A stretch of 64,000 bases of DNA from Loigolactobacillus jiayinensis (GCF_003946445.1 NZ_RHOF01000009.1:1-64000), one strand, 5' to 3'. Shown: positions 21,522 through 32,626, counted from the stretch's first letter. A program made the numbers and translations. The notes: generated from the sequence alone by a model not told the origin.

Positions 21522-22595
21522 TTAAGCCCGCTTGGCAAAAGCATCGATCATTTCCATGAATTCATCAAATAAATGGGTCGCGTCATGTGGCCCTGGCGTG
21601 GCATCGGGATGAAATTGAACGGAAAAAGCCGGATAATTGCGGTGGCGTAAACCTTCAATTGTTTGATCATTGATCTCAATATGCGTCACCATTAAGTTTG
21701 CTTGTTCCACGGTTGCTGGATCAACTGCATAGCCATGATTCTGCGAGGTGAAATCAATTCTGCCGGTAGCAATTTCGCGAACTGGATGATTAAAGCCGCG
21801 ATGGCCAAATTTCATTTTATAAGTATCAGCACCGTTAGCTAAAGCGAATAACTGATGACCAAGGCAGATGCCAAATAATGGAATTTTACCTTGAATACCC
21901 CGAATGAGGTCTAATGCCTCGGGGACATCCTTGGGATCACCAGGACCATTACTGAGCATAACGCCATCAGGTGCTAGTTCCAGCACTTCTTGAGCAGTCG
22001 TATTATATGGCAAAACAGTTAAGTTACACTGCCGTTTAGATAGTTCACGTAAAACACTATGTTTTAAACCAAAGTCGATCACTACAACGTTGCGGCCAGT
22101 TGCCGGACTAGGATACGGCTTAGTGGTTGATACTTGCTGAACTTGATTTTTAGGCATGACTAATGCGTTCAACTGATCAAAAGCATGATCATCAACGGTA
22201 TCAACGATGCTAGCCTTCATGGTGCCAGCCGTACGTAAGCGCCGAGTTAAGCGCCGGGTGTCGATACCGCTGATACCAGGAATATGTTTGCGTTGCAAGA
22301 ATTCATCTAATGACATTTGATTACGCCAATTGCTTGCGCGCCGAGCAACTTCATGAACCACGACGCCTTTGCAGGTTGGTGCAATTGATTCATAGTCATC
22401 ACGGTTAATGCCATAATTACCGATCAACGGATAAGTAAAAGTAATAATTTGACCATTGTAAGATTGGTCAGTGATGGTTTCTTGATAGCCGGTCATGCCG
22501 GTATTAAAAACAACTTCACCAGTGGTTGTCAATGGCGCGCCAAAGCCTTCACCAGTAAAAATTGAACCATCTGCTAAAATTAAGTAACGTTTCAT
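21522..22595 (-). CDS. carA: Carbamoyl-phosphate synthase small subunit
   Basis: CarA is the glutaminase that supplies ammonia to CarB. The class I amidotransferase domain has the nucleophile elbow [15 protein letters not shown] and the downstream catalytic His in [12 protein letters not shown]. The N-terminal domain contains [17 protein letters not shown]. Length is 357 aa. The start overlaps the pyrC stop by four bases. Confidence 0.96.
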   Translation of the reverse strand: MKRYLILADGSIFTGEGFGAPLTTTGEVVFNTGMTGYQETITDQSYNGQIITFTYPLIGNYGINRDDYESIAPTCKGVVVHEVARRASNWRNQMSLDEFLQRKHIPGISGIDTRRLTRRLRTAGTMKASIVDTVDDHAFDQLNALVMPKNQVQQVSTTKPYPSPATGRNVVVIDFGLKHSVLRELSKRQCNLTVLPYNTTAQEVLELAPDGVMLSNGPGDPKDVPEALDLIRGIQGKIPLFGICLGHQLFALANGADTYKMKFGHRGFNHPVREIATGRIDFTSQNHGYAVDPATVEQANLMVTHIEINDQTIEGLRHRNYPAFSVQFHPDATPGPHDATHLFDEFMEMIDAFAKRA

Positions 22596-23875
22596 TTTGT
22601 GCCGCCTCTCTGGTAAACAAGTTGTCCGGCGACAAACGTTGCAACGGTGGCACCGTACACGTTTGCGCCAATAAAGGGTGTGTTCTTCCCTTTTGATATT
22701 AAACTAGCTGCTGTGATTGTCGTGCGTTGTTCTAAGTCAAATACCGCCAGATCAGCAGGTTGGCCGACTTTTAGCTGCCCGCTATTGGGTAACTGAAACA
22801 GCTGTGCTGGGCGCGTGCTTAACCAATTAACTAATTGATTTAAAGTGAAGATCCGCGTTTTAACAAAGTTAGTGTACAGTAAGCTGAAGGCTGTTTCACT
22901 ACCAACAATGCCAAACGGCGCTTGGCGCATACTCTGCTGTTTTTCAGCCATACTATGGGGCGCGTGATCAGTGGCAATACAATCAATTGTGCCATCTAGT
23001 AAACCAGCAATCAGTGCTTGCCGATCATGTTCGCTCCGCAATGGTGGATTCATTTTATAATTGCCATCGTCTGCTGTAATATCACGGTCGCTGAGTAACA
23101 AGTGATGCGGCGTAACTTCGCAAGATACGTTGATTCCAGCCAGTTTGGCCAACCGAATCATCTGGACGGAAGCCGCTGTGGAAACGTGGCAAACATGGTA
23201 ATGCACACCAGTAGCTTGTGCCAAAACGAGATCACGGGCTAACTGGGCAGTCTCTACCTCATTACTGATACCCGGTAAATCCAGTTGCGTGGCTTTTGGC
23301 CCAGCATTCATTACCCCACCGTGGCGCAAACTATCATCTTCCACATGAGCGGCTAGTGGCATATCAACCGCTTGTGCCGCCTGCATGGCGAGGTACATGG
23401 TGTCAGTATCTTGGACCCCTGAACCGTCGTTGGAAAAGGCAAACGCGCCGGCAGCTTTTAAAGCGGCAAAATCAACTAATTTACCAGCAGCACGCTGCTG
23501 TGTCAGCGTGGCGTATTGGCCAATACGGACAGCCCCCTCAGTTCGATTACGCTGGACCATCGTCGCCATTTGCTCAGCATTATCCGGTACCGGGGTTAAA
23601 TTCGGCATGGCACCAATAAAGGTAAAACCACCGTGCGCTGCGGCCATGCTGCCAGTTTCAATAGTTTCTTTATAGGTTTGCCCAGGATCGCGTAAATGGA
23701 CATGTAGATCAACTAAACCAGGACTAACAAAATGCTGCGCTAAATCGATTGTTGTTGCGTTATCAGCGGTTAGGTCAGTACCAATGGCAGTTATTTGGCC
23801 AGCTTGGATCAAAATATCGCGTGGCTGCAGACTGTCTGCAATCAATAATTGCCCGTTTTTTAATAAATAGTTCAT
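22592..23875 (-). CDS. pyrC: Dihydroorotase
   Basis: PyrC cyclises carbamoyl aspartate to dihydroorotate. The zinc-binding [14 protein letters not shown] motif and the [12 protein letters not shown] aspartate site of the amidohydrolase superfamily are present. At 427 aa it is the long class I form typical of Gram-positives. The ATG overlaps the pyrB stop (ATGA). Confidence 0.96.
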   Translation of the reverse strand: MNYLLKNGQLLIADSLQPRDILIQAGQITAIGTDLTADNATTIDLAQHFVSPGLVDLHVHLRDPGQTYKETIETGSMAAAHGGFTFIGAMPNLTPVPDNAEQMATMVQRNRTEGAVRIGQYATLTQQRAAGKLVDFAALKAAGAFAFSNDGSGVQDTDTMYLAMQAAQAVDMPLAAHVEDDSLRHGGVMNAGPKATQLDLPGISNEVETAQLARDLVLAQATGVHYHVCHVSTAASVQMIRLAKLAGINVSCEVTPHHLLLSDRDITADDGNYKMNPPLRSEHDRQALIAGLLDGTIDCIATDHAPHSMAEKQQSMRQAPFGIVGSETAFSLLYTNFVKTRIFTLNQLVNWLSTRPAQLFQLPNSGQLKVGQPADLAVFDLEQRTTITAASLISKGKNTPFIGANVYGATVATFVAGQLVYQRGGTK

Positions 23876-24807
23876 GCTAAGCCGCCTAACTGATTGCCAC
23901 GCAGGACGCTTTCAATCATTGCCATCCGTACAAAAACACCGTTACGCATTTGCTCAACGAATTTTGATTGCGGACATTCCACTAAGTCGCTAGCTAATTC
24001 AACCCCGCGATTGATGGGGCCCGGATGCATGATGATTGCATCTGACTTCATTCGTTTTGCTCGTTCTAAGGTCAAGCCATATTGCTGATGATAATCCGCC
24101 TGATCAAAACTTGCATCGTCACTGTGGCGTTCATGTTGAACGCGTAACATCATCATAACGTCTACTTGATCGACTAATTCGTCCATTGGTAGATATTGGC
24201 CAAAACAATCAAAGCGCTTGTCATACCATGCTTCTGGACCAGAAAAGTAAACTTGTGCACCTAATTTTTTTAGAACTTCCATATTCGAACGGGCTACTCG
24301 CGAATGATTTAAATCACCAACGATTGCCACTTTCAAACCAGAAAAGCCGCCAAAGGTTTCGCTGATCGTCATCATATCCAGCAAACTTTGTGATGGGTGT
24401 TCGCCGCTGCCATCACCAGCGTTGATCAAAGCGACTGGCAAGGCTGGCTGATTCAGCAATTCTTGATAGTAGGCATCTTGTGAATGGCGAATGACCAGTA
24501 ACCGAACACCAACGGCTGCTAAAGTTAAGCACGTATCATATAAGGTTTCCCCTTTACTAACGGAACTTGCTTGTGGGTTGAAATCAACTACTGACAAACC
24601 TAAACGGCGTTCGGCAATTTCAAAGCTAGTATGCGTGCGGGTACTATTTTCAAAAAACATGTTTGCCGCGAAAACAGGTTCCGCCAATTCTAATTGTGCA
24701 CCGTGTTTAAATTCTTCGGCCCGATGAATCAAGGCTTCAACAGTTCTAACATCAAGGTCACGCATTGAAACTAAGGCTGGTTGGCAAGTTAAAGATTCAG
24801 CAATCAT
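23872..24807 (-). CDS. pyrB: Aspartate carbamoyltransferase, catalytic chain
   Basis: PyrB condenses carbamoyl phosphate with aspartate, the first committed step of pyrimidine synthesis. [20 protein letters not shown] is the carbamoyl-phosphate site, [12 protein letters not shown] lies in the second domain, and HPGPINRG is near the C-terminus. The length is 311 aa. No pyrI regulatory chain is present, as expected in Gram-positives. AGGAGG lies about 8 nt before the ATG. Confidence 0.97.
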   Translation of the reverse strand: MIAESLTCQPALVSMRDLDVRTVEALIHRAEEFKHGAQLELAEPVFAANMFFENSTRTHTSFEIAERRLGLSVVDFNPQASSVSKGETLYDTCLTLAAVGVRLLVIRHSQDAYYQELLNQPALPVALINAGDGSGEHPSQSLLDMMTISETFGGFSGLKVAIVGDLNHSRVARSNMEVLKKLGAQVYFSGPEAWYDKRFDCFGQYLPMDELVDQVDVMMMLRVQHERHSDDASFDQADYHQQYGLTLERAKRMKSDAIIMHPGPINRGVELASDLVECPQSKFVEQMRNGVFVRMAMIESVLRGNQLGGLA

Positions 24808-24870
24808 ATTCTTTTCCTCCTATAGGTCCGTTTAGGGCAGTTATGACTTAATATAGTTAACAAATTGAGG

Positions 24871-26142
24871 TTAATCTTCGTTTAAAGCGTGCTTCGGTAA
24901 AATTAAGTTTAAGCAGATACCGAGAATTGTGGCTAGCGCAACGCCAGTTAATTGAAATTGACCGAGTTGTAAGTAAGCACCGCCGATACCGATAACCAAG
25001 ATGGTTGAGGCAATCATCAGGTTACGTTTTTCGTCAAAATCGATTTTGTTATCAATTAAAATCCGTAGCCCGTTTGCAGCGATAACCCCGAATAGTAGGA
25101 AACTGATCCCGCCAATGACTGGACTAGGAATACTCATGATCAAAGCGCTCAATTTACCAACAAAACCGAAGACGACGGCTAGAAATGCTGCGCCGACTAA
25201 GACGTAAACACTGTGTACTTTCGTGATGGCCAAAACGCCAATATTCTCGCCGTAACTGGTGACTGGCGGGCCACCGATGAAACCAGCAACGATTGAGGCT
25301 AAGCCGTCACCAGTCAAGGTGCGATGCAGACCTGGATCTTTGAAAAAATCGCGGCCAGTTAATTGATCTAATACCATGATGTGACCCATGTGTTCAGTCA
25401 TCGTCACGAAAGCGATTGGCGCCATACCGAGAATTGCGCCCCAGTAAAATTCAGGCTTGTAGTTGACGAATGGCACTTCGAAAGCTGGCATGGCGATCCA
25501 GGCAGCTTTCAGCACTGGTGCAAAATCGACTAAGCCGAACAAAACCGCCACGATATACCCGCCGACAATACCGAGTAAAATCGGAATCAAGCTGAGGAAC
25601 CCTTTTAAGAACATATTGAAGAAAACCGTTAAAGCTAAGGTGATCAAGGCAACAATGAAGAATTTAATATCATAATGGCTGTTATTCATCATGGCGTCGT
25701 TAGCGGCGCTGCCAGCCAGTGATAAGCCGATGACCATGACTACGGGGCCAACCACGATTGGCGGCAAAACTTTATCGATCCAATCTGAACCAATTCGGCT
25801 AATAATGAGCGCAACGATCAGGTAGACAAGCCCCACAGCGATGCTCCCTTGCGCGATGGCGGGGTAACCTTGTGTCTTCATTAAGGCCTGCATGGCGACA
25901 ATGAAGGCAAAGCTGGATCCAAGGTAGGCTGGAATTTTACCTTTTGTGACCAAGATATAAATAATTGTGCCGATCCCCGAACTGAGAATGGCGATCCCAG
26001 GATTTAACCCGACTAAAATCGGTACTAAAACGGTTGAACCAAACATGGCGAATAAGTGCTGTAAGGATAAGCCGAACCACTGTAATGGTGCTGGCCGATC
26101 GTGAATGTCTAATATTGCATTACTTTTTTTATGTTCCTGCAT
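24871..26142 (-). CDS. uraA: Uracil permease (NCS2 family)
   Basis: This membrane carrier imports uracil by proton symport. The 423-aa protein has about 12-14 hydrophobic segments and the NCS2 signatures GSSFAFIVAMQAL, the conserved MTEHMGH segment, and GGPPVTSYGENIGVLAITK. It is also known as pyrP in lactobacilli. It lies between pyrR and pyrB and is preceded by its own PyrR-type attenuator, so it is expressed with the pathway when UMP is low. Confidence 0.95.
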   Translation of the reverse strand: MQEHKKSNAILDIHDRPAPLQWFGLSLQHLFAMFGSTVLVPILVGLNPGIAILSSGIGTIIYILVTKGKIPAYLGSSFAFIVAMQALMKTQGYPAIAQGSIAVGLVYLIVALIISRIGSDWIDKVLPPIVVGPVVMVIGLSLAGSAANDAMMNNSHYDIKFFIVALITLALTVFFNMFLKGFLSLIPILLGIVGGYIVAVLFGLVDFAPVLKAAWIAMPAFEVPFVNYKPEFYWGAILGMAPIAFVTMTEHMGHIMVLDQLTGRDFFKDPGLHRTLTGDGLASIVAGFIGGPPVTSYGENIGVLAITKVHSVYVLVGAAFLAVVFGFVGKLSALIMSIPSPVIGGISFLLFGVIAANGLRILIDNKIDFDEKRNLMIASTILVIGIGGAYLQLGQFQLTGVALATILGICLNLILPKHALNED

Positions 26143-26157
26143 GCCCTGACCCCCTAT

Positions 26158-26267
26158 AATTTCACAAAAAAAAGCGCGTCTTACTTAACTGGTTAGAGGT
26201 AAGCAAAATGCGTTTTTTGTGGGTACAACGAAAGTACCCCATTAAACCATTTTGCTCTCTCTGGAGA
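26158..26267 (-). promoter_or_regulatory. PyrR attenuator between pyrR and uraA
   Basis: A PyrR-binding loop (CTCCAGAGAGAGC, about 26254-26267) starts 4 nt after the pyrR stop. Downstream, GCAAAATG can pair with CATTTTGC as an antiterminator enclosing a GGGGTAC/GTACCC stem. A competing terminator uses CTTAC/GTAAG (26180-26184 with 26199-26203) and ends in eight T. UMP-bound PyrR should favour termination. Confidence 0.85.
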
Positions 26268-26270
26268 CAA

Positions 26271-26936
<666 letters not shown>

Positions 26937-26970
26937 AAATTTAAAGGATCTCGATTTATTTATTAGGTTA

Positions 26971-26999
26971 ATCATACCGGCCTGCACGTTAATTGTCAA
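26971..26999 (-). promoter_or_regulatory. Promoter of the pyr operon
   Basis: On the minus strand TTGACA (26999-26994) and TATGAT (26976-26971) are separated by exactly 17 bp. The -35 is perfect and the -10 differs at one base. Transcription would begin near 26964, about 28 nt before the PyrR box. Confidence 0.9.
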
Positions 27000-27025
27000 T
27001 CTATTTCGTGAACTATTTAGCTAAC

Positions 27026-27063
27026 GAAACCCTACCTGTAATGTTGCGTACTGGTAGGGTTTC
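27026..27063 (-). terminator. Hairpin after rluD
   Basis: A perfect 11-bp stem (27026-27036 with 27053-27063) lies just past the rluD stop. The T tract is short and interrupted, so termination may be weak and some readthrough into the pyr operon is possible. Confidence 0.6.
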
Positions 27064-27068
27064 GTAGA

Positions 27069-27980
27069 TTACTTATTTTGTTTACGCAATTTGGTTAATG
27101 TTTGTTCAAAAATGGGTGGTAATGGTACGGTGAAGGTCATTTGTTCACCTGTCCGTGGGTGTTTAAAACCTAATAATGCAGCGTGTAAAAACTGACCATG
27201 GCCTTTTAAAGTTTTCTTAGGGCCATATAGTGGGTCGCCGGCAACTGGGTGGCCAATATAGCGCATATGCACGCGAATTTGATGCGTCCGCCCTGTTTCT
27301 AAGATGCATTTGATCAAGGTGTATTCAGCAAAACGTTCGATCACTTCAAAATGAGTGACTGCATGTTTACCACCTGGTACGATGGCTTGCTTTTTCCGAT
27401 CGTTTTTTGCCCGTGCAATGGGCGCATTGATCGTGCCTTTATCTTCTTTTAGTGTGCCGTGAACTAATGCTAGATACTCACGCTGGCTGGTTTTGGCCTG
27501 TAATTGGCCAGCTAAGCTAATATGGGCTTGGTCGTTTTTCGCAACCATCAGTAAGCCTGAAGTGTCTTTATCGATACGATGCACGATTCCTGGGCGAATA
27601 ACACCGTTAATCGTCGACAGCGGGCTATGAAATAACAGCGCATTAACCAGGGTGTCTTGTGGATGCCCTGGTGCCGGATGGACCACCATACCTTGTGGCT
27701 TGTTGACCACGAGTACATCGTCATCTTCGTATACAATATCTAGTGGAATATCTTGCGGTTGCGCTGCTAAAGCTACTGGTGCCGGCACCGCTACGGTGAT
27801 CTGATCACCTGCTACTACCGCATATTTTGCTTTGACTGGTTGGCCGTTCACCTGAACATTAGCGGTTTTGATTAATTGTTGAACTTGAGCCCGCGATAAT
27901 TCGGTAAAATGACTGCTGACGACTTTGTCCAGCCGCCCAGTCTCGTCAGTAATGGTCATGGTTAAATTTTCTGCTTGCAT
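27069..27980 (-). CDS. rluD: RluA/RluD-family 23S rRNA pseudouridine synthase
   Basis: The enzyme isomerises uridines in 23S rRNA. The 303-aa protein has an N-terminal S4 RNA-binding domain (GRLDKVVSSHFTELSRAQVQQLIKTANVQVNG) and the catalytic motif HRIDKDTSGLLMVAKND with its aspartate. It matches B. subtilis YlyB by position next to lspA and pyrR. The gap to lspA is three bases. The exact target uridines are not inferable from sequence. Confidence 0.92.
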   Translation of the reverse strand: MQAENLTMTITDETGRLDKVVSSHFTELSRAQVQQLIKTANVQVNGQPVKAKYAVVAGDQITVAVPAPVALAAQPQDIPLDIVYEDDDVLVVNKPQGMVVHPAPGHPQDTLVNALLFHSPLSTINGVIRPGIVHRIDKDTSGLLMVAKNDQAHISLAGQLQAKTSQREYLALVHGTLKEDKGTINAPIARAKNDRKKQAIVPGGKHAVTHFEVIERFAEYTLIKCILETGRTHQIRVHMRYIGHPVAGDPLYGPKKTLKGHGQFLHAALLGFKHPRTGEQMTFTVPLPPIFEQTLTKLRKQNK

Positions 27981-27983
27981 GGA

Positions 27984-28433
27984 TTACCCTTTCTCGTCTG
28001 CGAAAAAAATTAAATAAACAAAAACTAAAATCACGCCAACGGTTAAGGCACTATCCGCCAAATTAAAAATCGGAAAGTTGATAAAATCGAGCTGAAACAT
28101 GTCAACCACGTAGCCAAAGCGCAAGCGATCAATAAAGTTGCCCAGTGCCCCAGCAATCATCAAAGTTAGCCCCAACGCATACCAACGATTCTGGTGACGT
28201 GCCTTAAATAATAGATAACCAAGAACAATGATCACAAGCGGCGTTAGAATCAGGAAAAAAAGTTGCTTTCCCTGTAAAATACTCCAAGCCGCCCCATCAT
28301 TGCGTAAATAGGTTAGTGAAAAAACGTTGGGAATCAGCGTTTGAATCTGTTGTAAGGCTAAATGCGTTGTGATCCATGATTTGACCAGCTGATCACAACC
28401 AACGACCACTACTAATAAAATTAAATAAAACAA
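27984..28433 (-). CDS. lspA: Lipoprotein signal peptidase (signal peptidase II)
   Basis: LspA cleaves signal peptides from prolipoproteins in the membrane. The 149-aa protein has four hydrophobic segments and the two catalytic aspartates in GALGNFIDRLRFGYVVDMF and FNLADSALTVG. The start is taken as TTG at 28433, since no nearby ATG gives the N-terminal membrane segment; AGGACC upstream is a weak ribosome site. Confidence 0.95.
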   Translation of the reverse strand: MFYLILLVVVVGCDQLVKSWITTHLALQQIQTLIPNVFSLTYLRNDGAAWSILQGKQLFFLILTPLVIIVLGYLLFKARHQNRWYALGLTLMIAGALGNFIDRLRFGYVVDMFQLDFINFPIFNLADSALTVGVILVFVYLIFFADEKG

Positions 28434-28448
28434 AAGCGGTCCTACTTT

Positions 28449-29084
28449 CTACAATAATTGTTTAAATTGAGCTAAATCCGCCGTTAAATCAGCTTGAATT
28501 TGCCGATTATAGAAGACGGCAGCGGGATGAAAGGTCGGCATAACCCGATAGTGCTTTTGTGTCGGCACAAAGACTTTTTTGGCGGTGTCGTACCGCTGGA
28601 TCGGGCCAGTCAATAACTGACCATGGACTGCGCCTACGCGATAAGTCGGTCCCAACAAACGTTGTAAACCAACATTACCGATCGTTAAAATTAAATCAGT
28701 TGGTAAATGGGCTAATTCATAATCCAGCAAAAAAGCTTGGCGCATTAGTTCTCGCTTAGTCGGTGGCCGATTATCCATCTTCTGATAAGTTGCGCCGGTA
28801 CGTTTATGTGTTTTCGTGACCACTCTAAACGGGCGGCTATGGTAGGCACTGGTAATGAAAATATCCGCCCGCGTGACACCTAATTGCGTCAATGATTTAT
28901 CCAGCTCAACACCAGCGCGACCGGTAAAAGGTTGCTGCGCTGTCACTTCAGTTGCACCGGGGGCTTCACCGACTAAAATAAAACGCGGCGTTAAACTCCC
29001 ATTGCCTGGGACTAAACCCATCACATTGCCACTAATAGTCTGTTGGCCTTGTTTGATCAGCTCTGCTGGCAGAACTTGGACCAT
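28449..29084 (-). CDS. Uracil-DNA glycosylase superfamily protein
   Basis: The 211-aa protein has the superfamily motif VGEAPGATEVTAQQPFTGRAG (family 4-like) and the C-terminal MPTFHPAAVFYN, corresponding to the His-containing motif 2. The cysteines that hold the Fe-S cluster in classical family 4 enzymes are not seen, so it may be a cluster-free variant as in other lactobacilli. It probably removes uracil or related bases from DNA. The start overlaps the fhs stop by one base (TAATG), indicating co-translation with fhs. Confidence 0.85.
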   Translation of the reverse strand: MVQVLPAELIKQGQQTISGNVMGLVPGNGSLTPRFILVGEAPGATEVTAQQPFTGRAGVELDKSLTQLGVTRADIFITSAYHSRPFRVVTKTHKRTGATYQKMDNRPPTKRELMRQAFLLDYELAHLPTDLILTIGNVGLQRLLGPTYRVGAVHGQLLTGPIQRYDTAKKVFVPTQKHYRVMPTFHPAAVFYNRQIQADLTADLAQFKQLL

Positions 29085-30757
29085 TAGAACAGGCCTGTGA
29101 TCTTACCATCCGCGTCAATATCCATGTTCAATGCAGCGGGCTTTTTCGGTAAACCAGGCATTGTCAAAACATTACCGGTTAACGCGACTAAGAAGCCGGC
29201 ACCTAAATCAGGCACAAATTCACGAATCGTGATCTTAAAGTCAGTTGGTGCGCCTAGCTTTTTGGGATCATCGCTAAATGAATATTGCGTTTTGGCCATA
29301 CAAATCGGCAATTTATCCCAACCATTATCAATAAAGGTTTGCATTTGTCGTTGTGCCTTAGTCGAAAGCTCAACGGCTTGGCCACCATAAATTTTCTGCA
29401 CAATGGTCGTCACTTTATCAACAATTGAGGCTTGGTTATCGTACAAAGGCTGATATGTTGCTGATTGGTCTAATGAAGCTAGTACCGCATTGGCTAAATC
29501 AATCCCACCAGCACCACCATTTGCCCAAACTTCAGTGTCAATTGCTTTAACATTTAGTTCTGCGCATAATGCTTGTAAAGTGGCTACTTCAGCAGCAGTG
29601 TCGGAAACAAAATGATTGATGGCCACCGTTACAGGTAAGCCATACTGTTGCATATTTTTAATGTGCCGTTTTAAGTTAACAAAGCCGGCGGTTAAGGCAG
29701 CAATATTTTCAGTTTGTAAGTCAGCCAGCGCCACGCCGCCATTATACTTAAGCGCGCGAACCGTTGCCACCAAAACAATGGCATCGGGATGTTTGCCTAA
29801 TTGAGGGACTTTGATATCGAGAAACTTCTCGGCACCAAGATCAGCACCAAAGCCGGCTTCAGTAATTGTATAATCCGCCAATTTTAGGGCAGCCGTCGTT
29901 GCCAAAATACTATTACAACCATGAGCAATATTAGCAAATGGGCCACCATGAACAAAAGTTGGTGTATGTTCTAAGGTTTGCACTAAATTTGGCTTCAGTG
30001 CGTCTTTGAGTAACATTGTAATTGCACCTTGAACCTTTAAATCAGCGACTGTTACTGGTTCTTTTTTATAATTATAGCCAATGACAATTTTAGCAATTCG
30101 CTGTTTTAGGTCAGTAATACTGGTAGCGAGACACAAAATCGCCATTAACTCACTGGCAACGGTAATGTTAAAACCGTCTTCGCGGGGAACACCTTGGAAT
30201 GGCCCGCCTAAACCGATGACAACGTGGCGTAACGCACGGTCATTAATGTCCAAAGCCCGCTTCCAAGTAATTCGCCGTTGGTCGATTTCAAGCTCGTTAC
30301 CTTGCTGAATATGATTATCGATCAACGCCGCTAAGGTATTATTAGCACTCGTTAACGCGTGCATATCACCAGTAAAATGTAAGTTAATATCCTCCATTGG
30401 GACGACTTGAGCGTAGCCGCCACCAGTGGCGCCACCCTTAATGCCCATAACTGGCCCTAATGAAGGCTCACGTAAAGCAATAATGGTCTGTTTATGTAGC
30501 TGGTTCAGCGCGTCGCCTAAGCCAATGGTAACAGTCGACTTACCTTCACCAGCTGGGGTGGGATTAATTGAAGTAACTAAAATTAATTTATGGTCAGCTG
30601 GTAGTGGCCGCTGATCTAAGGCCGCCAGTTTAACCTTGGCTTTATATTCACCATATTGTTCAATATCATGCTGACCTAAACCAATTTGTTCAGCGATAGC
30701 TTGGATCGGTTTGATCTCTTGTTGCTCATTTTGTTGTGCAATTTCAATATCAGACAA
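29084..30757 (-). CDS. fhs: Formate--tetrahydrofolate ligase
   Basis: Fhs joins formate to tetrahydrofolate using ATP, supplying 10-formyl-THF for purine and initiator-tRNA synthesis. The P-loop [18 protein letters not shown] and the [35 protein letters not shown] segment are diagnostic. Length is 557 aa. The start is TTG with AAGGGGTG upstream. TATACT (minus strand, 30830-30825) is a possible -10. Formate from PflB is a likely substrate source. It heads a unit fhs-udg-lspA-rluD. Confidence 0.97.
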   Translation of the reverse strand: MSDIEIAQQNEQQEIKPIQAIAEQIGLGQHDIEQYGEYKAKVKLAALDQRPLPADHKLILVTSINPTPAGEGKSTVTIGLGDALNQLHKQTIIALREPSLGPVMGIKGGATGGGYAQVVPMEDINLHFTGDMHALTSANNTLAALIDNHIQQGNELEIDQRRITWKRALDINDRALRHVVIGLGGPFQGVPREDGFNITVASELMAILCLATSITDLKQRIAKIVIGYNYKKEPVTVADLKVQGAITMLLKDALKPNLVQTLEHTPTFVHGGPFANIAHGCNSILATTAALKLADYTITEAGFGADLGAEKFLDIKVPQLGKHPDAIVLVATVRALKYNGGVALADLQTENIAALTAGFVNLKRHIKNMQQYGLPVTVAINHFVSDTAAEVATLQALCAELNVKAIDTEVWANGGAGGIDLANAVLASLDQSATYQPLYDNQASIVDKVTTIVQKIYGGQAVELSTKAQRQMQTFIDNGWDKLPICMAKTQYSFSDDPKKLGAPTDFKITIREFVPDLGAGFLVALTGNVLTMPGLPKKPAALNMDIDADGKITGLF

Positions 30758-30843
30758 ATAAAAACACCCCTTAAATTAAGTTTATAGCTTACTTTTCACC
30801 GCAAAATGTAATTGCGATAGCATTAGTATACCGTGTTTTATGG

Positions 30844-31251
30844 CTAACGTGAAGTCGTTGTCGCTTGTAATTCACTTAATGCAGCAATCAATTGTTGCTT
30901 CTGCTTTTTGGTCATTAGAATTGTAACGTGTGGTAAACGAGTTAACTCAAAGCGAATACCATGGGTTAAAACCACCACGTGCTGCAAATCACTAAACTTA
31001 ATTATCCGTTGGTGCTTTGGCCAGAATTGGCGTAGCGTTAAGCTAGTATTATTGGCATCTAAGGTTAAGCGCCGCCGCCAGATTCCCATGGCTGCCACCA
31101 ATAGAAATAAAATAAACGTGGCGATGGTGAACCATTGAATCGTCGTGATTTCCAGCCAACCAGTACCACTGACAAACAAAATGACAAAGGTCCAGGACCA
31201 AAAAATAATGCTAGAATATAAGTCAGGTTGATAATAAAATGAACGTTGCAT
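30844..31251 (-). CDS. ebsA: EbsA family membrane protein
   Basis: This small protein (135 aa) has an N-terminal polar segment, two transmembrane helices (about residues 14-32 and 40-58) and a basic cytoplasmic C-terminal domain of PH-like character. The sequence and its pairing with a divergent RNase HI-like gene resemble the EbsA family, first noted in Enterococcus; no enzymatic role is established. GAGGTGAC precedes the ATG. The start is 37 bp from the divergent gene, so the two share a promoter region. Confidence 0.75.
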   Translation of the reverse strand: MQRSFYYQPDLYSSIIFWSWTFVILFVSGTGWLEITTIQWFTIATFILFLLVAAMGIWRRRLTLDANNTSLTLRQFWPKHQRIIKFSDLQHVVVLTHGIRFELTRLPHVTILMTKKQKQQLIAALSELQATTTSR

Positions 31252-31288
31252 GTTGTCACCTCATAAAATTTGTAAAGGATGTTGGTTA

Positions 31289-31690
31289 ATGATTATTCTT
31301 GCTACTGATGCCGCAACTAAAGGCGCACCAGGCCCAAGTGCCGCCGGTGCTTTAATTACCCACAGGCAACAGCGCCTACAATTAAAGCAAGCCTTACCCG
31401 AAATGGACAATCATCACGCGGAGTTTGCTGCCGTTATTTTCGGTTTACAGGCCTTGCATACACGCGGTTTAACTGGTGAAACGCTCGAATTACGGACAGA
31501 TAGTAAATTAGTTCAATCTAGTCTAGAAAAAGGTTATGCTAAGCACTTTCAGCCAGAAGTGGATCAAATTTTACAGTTGGAACAAGCTTTTCCACTAGTC
31601 TTGCACGTCTGGGAAGCTGATCATCAGCATCAAGGTCCCCACCATTTAGCCCAGCAAGCACTCTTTAACCAATTAAACACAAAAAAGTAG
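31289..31690 (+). CDS. RNase HI family protein
   Basis: The 133-aa protein is a short RNase H fold: first strand IILATDAATKGAPGPSAAGALI with the catalytic Asp, NHHAEFAAVIFGL with the Glu, LRTDSKLVQSSL with the second Asp, and a C-terminal EADHQHQGPHHLAQQAL in place of the usual final Asp motif. It resembles the reverse-transcriptase-like RNase H group rather than canonical RnhA. ATG at 31289 is chosen because AAAGGA lies 9 nt upstream; the frame is open further up. Its stop lies inside the terminator stem. Confidence 0.85.
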   Translation: MIILATDAATKGAPGPSAAGALITHRQQRLQLKQALPEMDNHHAEFAAVIFGLQALHTRGLTGETLELRTDSKLVQSSLEKGYAKHFQPEVDQILQLEQAFPLVLHVWEADHQHQGPHHLAQQALFNQLNTKK

Positions 31691-31717
31691 CCGAATCAAG
31701 TCTGATTCGGCTACTTT
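31681..31717. terminator. Bidirectional terminator, RNase HI-like gene / nitroreductase
   Basis: A perfect 15-bp stem (31684-31698 with 31703-31717) overlaps the stop codon of the plus-strand gene. The six A at its left edge give a T run on the minus strand, so it best serves the nitroreductase gene. Confidence 0.88.
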
Positions 31718-31731
31718 GATAAAAAGCTTAA

Positions 31732-32334
31732 TTATTTTAACACACGGAAGCGTGATTCGTTATCCATATATTCTTTTTCACCAGCTGGTGCTTCGATTGA
31801 ACCAAATGGCATTTGAGCACGTAACCGCCAATTAGCTGGAACATCAAAAGCATCATGAACTAATTCATCAACAATTGGGTTGTAATGTTGTAAGCTTGCG
31901 CCAATACCGTTTTCAGCTAAAGCAGTCCAAACGGCTAATTGAGCGTTACCTTGTGCTTGTTCCGCCCAATCAGCAAAGTTATCAGCATATAATTCAAATT
32001 GTTGTTCTTCATTCCGGACGATGTCTTCATCAGTAAAGTACATGATCGTGCCAAAACCAGCTTTGAAACTAGCAACTTTTGCTTTAGTGCCTTCATAAGC
32101 GGCTTCCGTGGGAACTTCTGTCTTCAAGCGTTTAACGACAATATCCCAGAATTGGTTATGCTTATCGCCAAACAAAATGATGGCCCGCGTCGTTTGACCG
32201 TTAAAAGCTGTTGGCGCTTCGCGGACAACTGACTTGACCAAATCAGCGATCTCAGTTTGTGAAGCAGTTACGTTTTTACCTAAAGTATAAATTGAGCGGC
32301 GGTTTTTGAGTAAATCAAGTACAGTTGTTTTCAT
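31732..32334 (-). CDS. Nitroreductase family oxidoreductase
   Basis: The 200-aa protein is an FMN-dependent nitroreductase-fold enzyme. The N-terminal FMN-phosphate motif NRRSIYTLGKNV, the APTAFNGQ segment, and the C-terminal PFGSIEAPAGEKEYM are typical of the YdgI/HBN1 group. It would reduce nitro compounds, quinones or flavins with NAD(P)H; the real substrate is unknown. AAGGAGTG precedes the ATG. It appears monocistronic. Confidence 0.88.
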   Translation of the reverse strand: MKTTVLDLLKNRRSIYTLGKNVTASQTEIADLVKSVVREAPTAFNGQTTRAIILFGDKHNQFWDIVVKRLKTEVPTEAAYEGTKAKVASFKAGFGTIMYFTDEDIVRNEEQQFELYADNFADWAEQAQGNAQLAVWTALAENGIGASLQHYNPIVDELVHDAFDVPANWRLRAQMPFGSIEAPAGEKEYMDNESRFRVLK

Positions 32335-32626
32335 GTGTGAATGACACTCCTTAATTAGTTGATGTTTTGTAGTATATCAACTTACTAAAAGTAAGTCAAA
32401 TACAATTTAGACTTTCTTTTTAAATTATGGCATATTTTAATTGATAATACGAAAAAAACGCCTAAATAGACGTTTTTAGGTTCTTTTTAAAGTTTGGCAA
32501 TTAGGTTTACGGTTAGCTCAATAGCCTCCGCTAACTTTAGCAGCTTTAGTGAGTTTTCACAGTTTTTGGTGGTGAGGTTTTGTTTTTTATAGATACAAAG
32601 TTAAAGTAACTTTTTTATCTATTCAC
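32335..32626. other. Intergenic region upstream of the nitroreductase gene
   Basis: This 292-bp AT-rich stretch holds the nitroreductase promoter region, the likely terminator of the methyltransferase gene (32454-32477), and a short AAAGTTA/TAACTTT stem near 32597. No gene is evident. Confidence 0.6.
32447..32477 (-). terminator. Possible terminator of the rRNA methyltransferase gene
   Basis: AAAAACG and CGTTTTT (32454-32460 with 32471-32477) form a short stem that on the minus strand ends in seven T. It is 150 nt past the stop codon, so the link to that gene is uncertain. Confidence 0.5.

Noticed and set aside
31250-31288. Longer start for the RNase HI-like protein
   Set aside because: It would overlap the divergent ebsA start and lacks a ribosome site; ATG at 31289 has AAAGGA at good spacing.
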